From an uncultured Pelagibacteraceae bacterium (GTDB lineage Bacteria > Pseudomonadota > Alphaproteobacteria > Pelagibacterales > Pelagibacteraceae): a DNA stretch of 32,105 nucleotides. Below the pieces are notes generated by a model that was not told the origin of the DNA, did no database searches, and saw nothing but the letters and a program-made list of their open reading frames with translations. The DNA lies in assembly GCA_902603475.1 (NCBI GenBank), contig CACKUZ010000009.1, positions 1 to 32,105 of the forward strand, read 5' to 3'. Position numbers and translations under genes: made by a program. This document shows, one piece after another, positions 26,674-32,105 of the stretch (positions within the stretch are counted from its first letter, which is position 1; every line of letters starts with the position of its first letter).

Positions 26674-27588
26674 ATGAAATCTATTTGTGTTTTTGGTGTT
26701 TTTGTTGCCGATCTTTGTTTTGTAGCTAATGCGATTCCTGAAAAAGGACAAACTATTTTAGGCAATAAACATATTGTTGGTCCAGGTGGAAAAGGATCAA
26801 ACCAAGCAATTGCTGCAGCTAGACTTGGAGGCCAAGTTAATTTTATAACAAAGATTGGGAATGATCAAAATGCTAAAATGGCATTAAATCTTTATAAGGA
26901 AGTGGGAATTAATAGAGACTCAATAATTCAAGATGAAAATCAGTTAACAGGTGTGGCAGGTATAATGATAAACGAAAAAACTGGAGACAACGCCATAAAC
27001 ATTGTACCAGGTGCAGCTGGCTCTTTAACCAATAAAGATATTGATAAAAATTTAAGTTTTATCAAAAATTCAGAAATTTTTTTAACTCAGTTAGAGACAC
27101 CTTATGAAGTAACTAGTTATGCACTTAACAAAGCAAAAGAATCAGGTTCAACAACTATTTTCAATCCAGCGCCTGCATCAAATATTAATGAGAGTGATTT
27201 TAAGCGTATGGATTATTTTACACCTAATGAAACAGAAGCAAGTTTTTATTTAAAAAAAAATGTTGAAACCAAAATAGAAATTGAAGAGGCTGGAAAAACT
27301 TTTCTGAATAAAGGAGTTAAAAATATTGTTATAACTTTAGGCTCAAAAGGAGTTTACTTTGCAAACTCTTCTGAAAGCTATTTTATTGATGCCTTTAATT
27401 TAAAAGATAAAGTTGTAGATACAACTGGAGCAGGTGATGCATTCAATGGAGCCTTTGCGTATGCTTTATCAAAAAATCATGAGGATAAAGATGCTTTAAA
27501 ATTTGCAAATAAGGTTGCTGGTATTTCAACTACAAGAGTCGGAGCAGCTAATGCAATGCCCAACCTAGATGAAGTAGAAGTCTATTAA
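26674..27588 (+). CDS. Ribokinase-like PfkB-family kinase
   Basis: GPGGKGSNQAIAAARLGG, FNPAPASN, VDTTGAGDAFNGAFAYAL. Confidence 0.92.
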   Translation: MKSICVFGVFVADLCFVANAIPEKGQTILGNKHIVGPGGKGSNQAIAAARLGGQVNFITKIGNDQNAKMALNLYKEVGINRDSIIQDENQLTGVAGIMINEKTGDNAINIVPGAAGSLTNKDIDKNLSFIKNSEIFLTQLETPYEVTSYALNKAKESGSTTIFNPAPASNINESDFKRMDYFTPNETEASFYLKKNVETKIEIEEAGKTFLNKGVKNIVITLGSKGVYFANSSESYFIDAFNLKDKVVDTTGAGDAFNGAFAYALSKNHEDKDALKFANKVAGISTTRVGAANAMPNLDEVEVY

Positions 27589-28764
27589 CTATTCTATAAT
27601 TTTGAAATCAGACTTAAATTTATCAGTAATTGTTAAACCTAAACCTGGTTTGTTATCATCTAAATCTATATATCCATTTTTAGGGGCAGGATCACCTTCA
27701 AAAATATAATAAAATAATTCATTGCCAATTTCTACGTCATGGACAGGAAAAAATTCAGATATTGGACAATTAAAATTTGACATTGTTAAATGATAATTAT
27801 GCATTTGACCTGCATGAGGAATAACTGGTACTTGATAAGCTTCTGCCAATGCATTTATTTTATTTGCAATTGTAAATCCACCAACTCTATTATTGTCATA
27901 TTGAATATAACTGACTGCTTTAATGTCCAACAATTGTTTAAACCCAAATAAGTTGAATTCATGTTCTCCACCAGAAATTGGAATTGCATTCATATTATTT
28001 AATTCAGCATATCCATGAATATCGTCTGCTATAACTGGTTCCTCCAACCATCTAGGGTTAAATTTTACCAATTTTGGTATCATCCTTTTTGCATAATCCA
28101 GGTTCCAACCCATATAACATTCCATCATTAAGTCAGTATCATATCCAATAACTTCTCTAACTGCTTCAGCTAACTCAATATTTTTTTTCATGCCTTCAGG
28201 TCCATCTTTTGGCCCCCACCCAAATCTCATTTTAAACATTTTAAAACCTTGCTTAACATAGCTTTCAGCTTCTTTTTGCAAGTCCTTGATTGGTTGGCTG
28301 TAAAGTTTAGATGCGTAAACAGGAATTTTTTCTTTTGTTCTCCCACCTAATAATTTAAATACAGGTTTATTTGTAATCTTTCCCATTATATCCCAGAGAG
28401 CAATATCAATTGCAGAAATAGCTACCATACCCAAACCTCTTCTTCCCCACGCATGCGTTCTTCTGTACATTTTTTCCCAGATATAAGAATAATCAAAAGG
28501 ATCTTCACCTAGTACTAACGGCGTTAAATAAGTATCGATTGTTTTTTTAACCAACTGAGGTGCGAGTGCCGCGTTTCCAATTCCAATTATTCCATCATCA
28601 GTTTCAACTTCACATATTAACCATTCATGAAACCTAAAAGAGCCCATAGCATCTGATTTTTCAAACAAAAGGTCTGATGCATTTGTGCAAAAATTGTTTT
28701 GTGGAGGAACTGTCTTACTATTCCATTGATATACCTTGGTACGAATATTTTTTATTTTAGACAT
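27589..28764 (-). CDS. Enolase-superfamily sugar-acid dehydratase, L-rhamnonate dehydratase (RhmD)-like
   Basis: [99 protein letters not shown]. Confidence 0.87.
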   Translation of the reverse strand: MSKIKNIRTKVYQWNSKTVPPQNNFCTNASDLLFEKSDAMGSFRFHEWLICEVETDDGIIGIGNAALAPQLVKKTIDTYLTPLVLGEDPFDYSYIWEKMYRRTHAWGRRGLGMVAISAIDIALWDIMGKITNKPVFKLLGGRTKEKIPVYASKLYSQPIKDLQKEAESYVKQGFKMFKMRFGWGPKDGPEGMKKNIELAEAVREVIGYDTDLMMECYMGWNLDYAKRMIPKLVKFNPRWLEEPVIADDIHGYAELNNMNAIPISGGEHEFNLFGFKQLLDIKAVSYIQYDNNRVGGFTIANKINALAEAYQVPVIPHAGQMHNYHLTMSNFNCPISEFFPVHDVEIGNELFYYIFEGDPAPKNGYIDLDDNKPGLGLTITDKFKSDFKIIE

Positions 28765-29760
28765 TTAATTGTTTTTATTTTCTGCCATTGTTAATGCAAT
28801 TTTAAATGAATTCAAAGTAGGTTCTAAATTTGCCACATTTTTACCTGCAATATCAAATGCTGTACCGTGAGCAGGAGTGGTAATAGGTAAAGGCAAACCT
28901 CCTTGAACGGTTACTCCTCGATCAAATCCAAATGCTTTTAAACCTGATTGCAAAGCATCATGATACATACCAACAATACAATCATGATTTCCATCTTTAT
29001 AAGCAGTAATAAAAGAAGTATCGCACGGCAAAGGTCCATCAGCATTAATACCTAGTTTTTTTGCCTCTTCTATTGCAGGTATAATTTCTTCTTTTTCCTC
29101 AGTTCCAAATTCAGCATGAGGATTCAGTGCTTGAACTGCTACTCTTGGACTTTTAATACCATTTAATTTCATAGCTTCATTTATAAGTTTAATTGGCTTA
29201 ATAATATTTTCCTTTTTTACATGTTCTGGAACTTCTTTTATTGGAATATGTGATGATACCCTTGCTGTCCAAAAATTATCAATAACATTAAATTCACAAA
29301 AAAAATTTTTAACCTCTAACTTTTCAGCCATTAAATGTAATTCATCAGAATATTTATTTCCTCCAAGTTTAAGGCTTGTTTTATTAAAAGGTCCAAAGTT
29401 TATTGCATGAATTTTATTTTCTTTAGCAAGATCTAAAGCTAAATTTAGCGAAGCTAAGACGCTTTCTCCCGCCTCTTTAGAGCACTCAGATAATTTATAA
29501 TTATGATTTTTACCATTAGAGATATCTAGAAAAAATTTAACACCCTTCGCAAAATCAATATTATCGAAATCTTCTACAAAATTTAGATTATGTGATTTCC
29601 CTGAAATTTTATTTCCACTTTCTAATATATTTTTTTCACCTATGACAATTAAATTAGCCTTGTTAGTGATTTCCTCTGACAATAGTTTTGAGACCAATTC
29701 GGGGCCTATACCAGAAGGGTCCCCTAAAAGAACTGCTATGTTAATTTTATTTTGAGCCAT
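28765..29760 (-). CDS. PdxA2-like 4-hydroxythreonine-4-phosphate dehydrogenase-family protein
   Basis: LLGDPSGIGPELVSKLL, SSHIPIKEVP, ALNPHAEFG, GMYHDALQSGLK, TTPAHGTAFDIAG. Confidence 0.88.
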   Translation of the reverse strand: MAQNKINIAVLLGDPSGIGPELVSKLLSEEITNKANLIVIGEKNILESGNKISGKSHNLNFVEDFDNIDFAKGVKFFLDISNGKNHNYKLSECSKEAGESVLASLNLALDLAKENKIHAINFGPFNKTSLKLGGNKYSDELHLMAEKLEVKNFFCEFNVIDNFWTARVSSHIPIKEVPEHVKKENIIKPIKLINEAMKLNGIKSPRVAVQALNPHAEFGTEEKEEIIPAIEEAKKLGINADGPLPCDTSFITAYKDGNHDCIVGMYHDALQSGLKAFGFDRGVTVQGGLPLPITTPAHGTAFDIAGKNVANLEPTLNSFKIALTMAENKNN

Positions 29761-29831
29761 TTTTTACTTTACGCTATGTATCAGATTATGTTTAAATATT
29801 TAATTATAAATTAACTAAAAAGAGGGAAATA

Positions 29832-30806
29832 ATGAAAAAAAGTTTTAAACTATTTTTAGCTGCTGCATTTTTGGTAACTGAATTTTTTATTGTTGCACTT
29901 CCACTTATGATTACTTCTGCAAAAGCAGATGGTCACCCAATTCAAGCTATTACACACGCTGGTTTTGGTGGTGGTACAGACGTAACTACTAGAATGATGT
30001 TGTTAAGAACTAGAAGGTATCTAAAACAAGATATGCAATTAGTTAACAAGAAAGGTGGTGGTGGAGCTGCATCTATGGATTACATGATGACTTTACCAGC
30101 AGATGGTCAACATACTTTAACTTGGACTACAGGACATGCTGTTTCTATGGCATTAGGAAAAACAAAAGTTAAATTAAGTGATATGCAACCACTTGCAAGA
30201 GGAACTGATGATCCTCAATTATTTGTCGTAAATTGTAAAAATGATATTAAAGATGCTAAAAAATTTATTAGCGCTCAAAAATCAAAGTCATTAAAATATG
30301 GTACTACTCACGTTGGTGGTATTGATGATGTAAGTGCTATCGCTTTTACAAAAAAAGGAAAATTAACAGACCCAACAATTGTTCCTTATAAAGGTGTTGG
30401 TCCTATTAAAACTAATCTTATCAAAGGAGATATTGATGTAGGTGTTTTAAACTTGGGAGAAGCTGTAACAGAAATTGAAGATGGTACATTGTGTGTTTCA
30501 GTTGTACTTGCTAGTAACAGAATGGAAAAATTAAGTAATGTTCCTACTGCTACTGAGTTAGGAATTCCAGTTGTGCTTTCAACAGTTAGAGGTTTTGTAA
30601 CAAGAAAAGGTGTTCCAGGCGATAGAAAAAAACAACTTGAAGATGCAATGATTAAAGCAATGGAACATAAATATTTCCAAAGTTTTTTAACTGATATCGG
30701 CCTTGATTCAACTAGTGTTGTTGGAGCTGATGAGTGGGGCAAGCAAATGGAAGTCATGCTTGCAGAGATGACTGCTCAACTTAAAGCTTTGGGTTACATT
30801 AATTAG
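29832..30806 (+). CDS. tctC: TctC/Bug-family tripartite tricarboxylate transporter substrate-binding protein
   Basis: Signal peptide then ADGHPIQAITHAGFGGGTDVTTRMM; VPYKGVGPIKTNLIKGDIDVGVLN; followed by tctB/tctA. Confidence 0.9.
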   Translation: MKKSFKLFLAAAFLVTEFFIVALPLMITSAKADGHPIQAITHAGFGGGTDVTTRMMLLRTRRYLKQDMQLVNKKGGGGAASMDYMMTLPADGQHTLTWTTGHAVSMALGKTKVKLSDMQPLARGTDDPQLFVVNCKNDIKDAKKFISAQKSKSLKYGTTHVGGIDDVSAIAFTKKGKLTDPTIVPYKGVGPIKTNLIKGDIDVGVLNLGEAVTEIEDGTLCVSVVLASNRMEKLSNVPTATELGIPVVLSTVRGFVTRKGVPGDRKKQLEDAMIKAMEHKYFQSFLTDIGLDSTSVVGADEWGKQMEVMLAEMTAQLKALGYIN

Positions 30807-30826
30807 TCATAAGAAAGTACATTTTT

Positions 30827-31333
30827 ATGAATAATGTACGAAATAAAAAAAGGGCAAACAAAAGTTTGCCCTTTTTTTTTAAAGATGAATTTAAAGTTTT
30901 TTTTGTAATTATATTTGTTTCGTCAATATTATTAGTAACTACTTTTACATTTGATAAGGTTCCTCCAATTTTAAATAGAGGCATACAACCTGCTACTTTC
31001 CCAAAAGGATTGTTAGTATTGATAATGTTTTTAACTGCAGTTATTTATTATCTTTCATTCAAAAATCCTTGGAAAAAAGAAAAAAAACTTCCAAAACCAT
31101 TTTTTTTAACAATCTTAAGTTTTATTTTATTTATTATAATTTCTAAAACATTAGACTTTTTCTTAGCTATATCAGTACTCTCAATATTTGTTTCATACAA
31201 TTGGGGTGAAAAGAGAATTTTTTATTTATTATTAGTTGGAATTTTGTTTCCATTAGTAGTTTTCATATTTTTTGAAATGATATTGGGACTTAGATTTCCT
31301 CCAGGAATAATTACAAACCTTTATTATTACTAA
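30827..31333 (+). CDS. tctB: TctB-like small membrane subunit
   Basis: 168 aa with about four hydrophobic segments between tctC and tctA. Confidence 0.82.
   Translation: MNNVRNKKRANKSLPFFFKDEFKVFFVIIFVSSILLVTTFTFDKVPPILNRGIQPATFPKGLLVLIMFLTAVIYYLSFKNPWKKEKKLPKPFFLTILSFILFIIISKTLDFFLAISVLSIFVSYNWGEKRIFYLLLVGILFPLVVFIFFEMILGLRFPPGIITNLYYY
30845..30880 (+). terminator. Terminator-like hairpin inside the 5' coding region of tctB
   Basis: aaaaaaa-gggcaaac-aaaa-gtttgccc-ttttttttt: 8-bp GC-containing stem, 9-nt T-run. Confidence 0.75.
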
Positions 31334-31334
31334 T

Positions 31335-32105
31335 ATGGACAATCTTTTATTAATGATGGCACCTTTGTTTAGTTCTAAGTTGTTAATTGTTTTAATTTTT
31401 GGGACTTTATTTGGACTGGTCTTAGGCGTTCTACCAGGATTAGGCCCTACAACTGGTGGTGCATTAATTTTACCATTTACTATGACTTTAGACCCTCTTT
31501 CAGCAATAGTTCTCTTAACATCAATTTACTGTGCTGGAACATACGGCGGTGCAATCACTGCAGTTTTAATAAATACCCCTGGAACTCCAGCAGCAGCAGC
31601 CACTTGTCTAGATGGTTATCCCCTAGCTCAGAAGGGGGAAGCAGGAAGAGCCTTGGGTATGGCGACAGTTTCAAGCACAGTGGGTGGAATTTTTAGCGTA
31701 ATAGTATTGGTATTTTTTGCACCTGTTTTAGCTCAACTTGCCTATGAATTTGGTCAACCAGAATATTTTGCGTTAGCTATTTTTGGTTTAACAATGCTAG
31801 CATCAATTGGGGAAGGAAGCCCGATCAAAAATTTAATCGCTGGTGCGTTTGGAATCTTAATTTCTACTATCGGAAAAGATTTTATGACTTCAATTGATAG
31901 ATTTACTTATGGTATAAATGAGCTTTCTGTAGGAATAGGATTTATACCAGTTGTAGTAGGTTTATTTGCAATAAGCGAAATGTTAACTCAGTCTACACTC
32001 CTTGATCAAGTTTTCAAAAGAGTTGCACTAAAAGCTGTAAAACTTCCATCCTTAGATGATTATAAAAAAACTTGGAAAACTATTCTTAGATCTAGTGGTA
32101 TTGGT
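31335..32105 (+). CDS. tctA: TctA large membrane subunit (3' truncated by window end)
   Basis: MDNLLLMMAPLFSSKLLIVLIFGTLFGLVLGVLPGLGPTTGGALILPFTMTLDPLSAIVLLTSIYCAGTYGGAITAVLINTPGTPAAAATCLDGYP; frame remains open to the window edge, hence absent from the ORF track. Confidence 0.95.
   Translation, partial: MDNLLLMMAPLFSSKLLIVLIFGTLFGLVLGVLPGLGPTTGGALILPFTMTLDPLSAIVLLTSIYCAGTYGGAITAVLINTPGTPAAAATCLDGYPLAQKGEAGRALGMATVSSTVGGIFSVIVLVFFAPVLAQLAYEFGQPEYFALAIFGLTMLASIGEGSPIKNLIAGAFGILISTIGKDFMTSIDRFTYGINELSVGIGFIPVVVGLFAISEMLTQSTLLDQVFKRVALKAVKLPSLDDYKKTWKTILRSSGIG

Noticed and set aside
26674-27588. Assigning the PfkB kinase as IolC to complete the classical inositol pathway
   Set aside because: Motifs GGKGSNQAIAAARLGG and pairing with RbsD/FucU favour ribokinase; cannot be excluded without phylogeny
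1-32105. CRISPR arrays, tRNA/rRNA genes, insertion sequences, prophage
   Set aside because: No regularly spaced repeats, no recognisable tRNA/rRNA signature, no transposase or integrase ORF, no phage proteins seen

Overview
AT-rich, very coding-dense bacterial window that reads like Pelagibacterales/SAR11 (taxonomy is inferred from protein character, AT-richness and tiny intergenic gaps; not searched). From left to right: (1) a suf Fe-S cluster operon, sufB(partial)-C-D-S-U-T-A (1-5142); (2) a gap holding an unlisted 45-aa basic ORF and a glnA-side hairpin, then glnA (minus strand), a YbaK-like deacylase and an EamA exporter; (3) an approximately 19 kb polyol/sugar-acid catabolic island (8294-27588). 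The island has IolG-like and second Gfo/Idh/MocA dehydrogenases, IolE, IolD, a third Gfo/Idh/MocA protein, two D-2-hydroxyacid dehydrogenases, two tandem Fe(II)/2OG oxygenases, a PanE-like reductase, a DUF1907/C11orf54-like protein translationally coupled to a divergent PanB-like protein, an aldehyde dehydrogenase coupled to an HpcH/HpaI aldolase, a FrcA/RbsC/RbsB-type ABC importer, FucU/RbsD and a ribokinase; (4) a second sugar-acid module: RhmD-like enolase-superfamily dehydratase, PdxA2-like dehydrogenase and a tctCBA tripartite tricarboxylate transporter (tctA truncated by the window end). The best candidate for something undescribed is an inositol route that has iolG/E/D but no iolB/C/J in the window, and instead carries ALDH + HpcH/HpaI aldolase + DUF1907 + a PanB-like protein lacking the canonical metal-binding motifs. 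Also notable are hairpins that place start codons in their loops (21107-21138, 30817-30839) and an intrinsic-terminator-like hairpin inside the tctB coding sequence, in an island with no recognisable transcription regulator.
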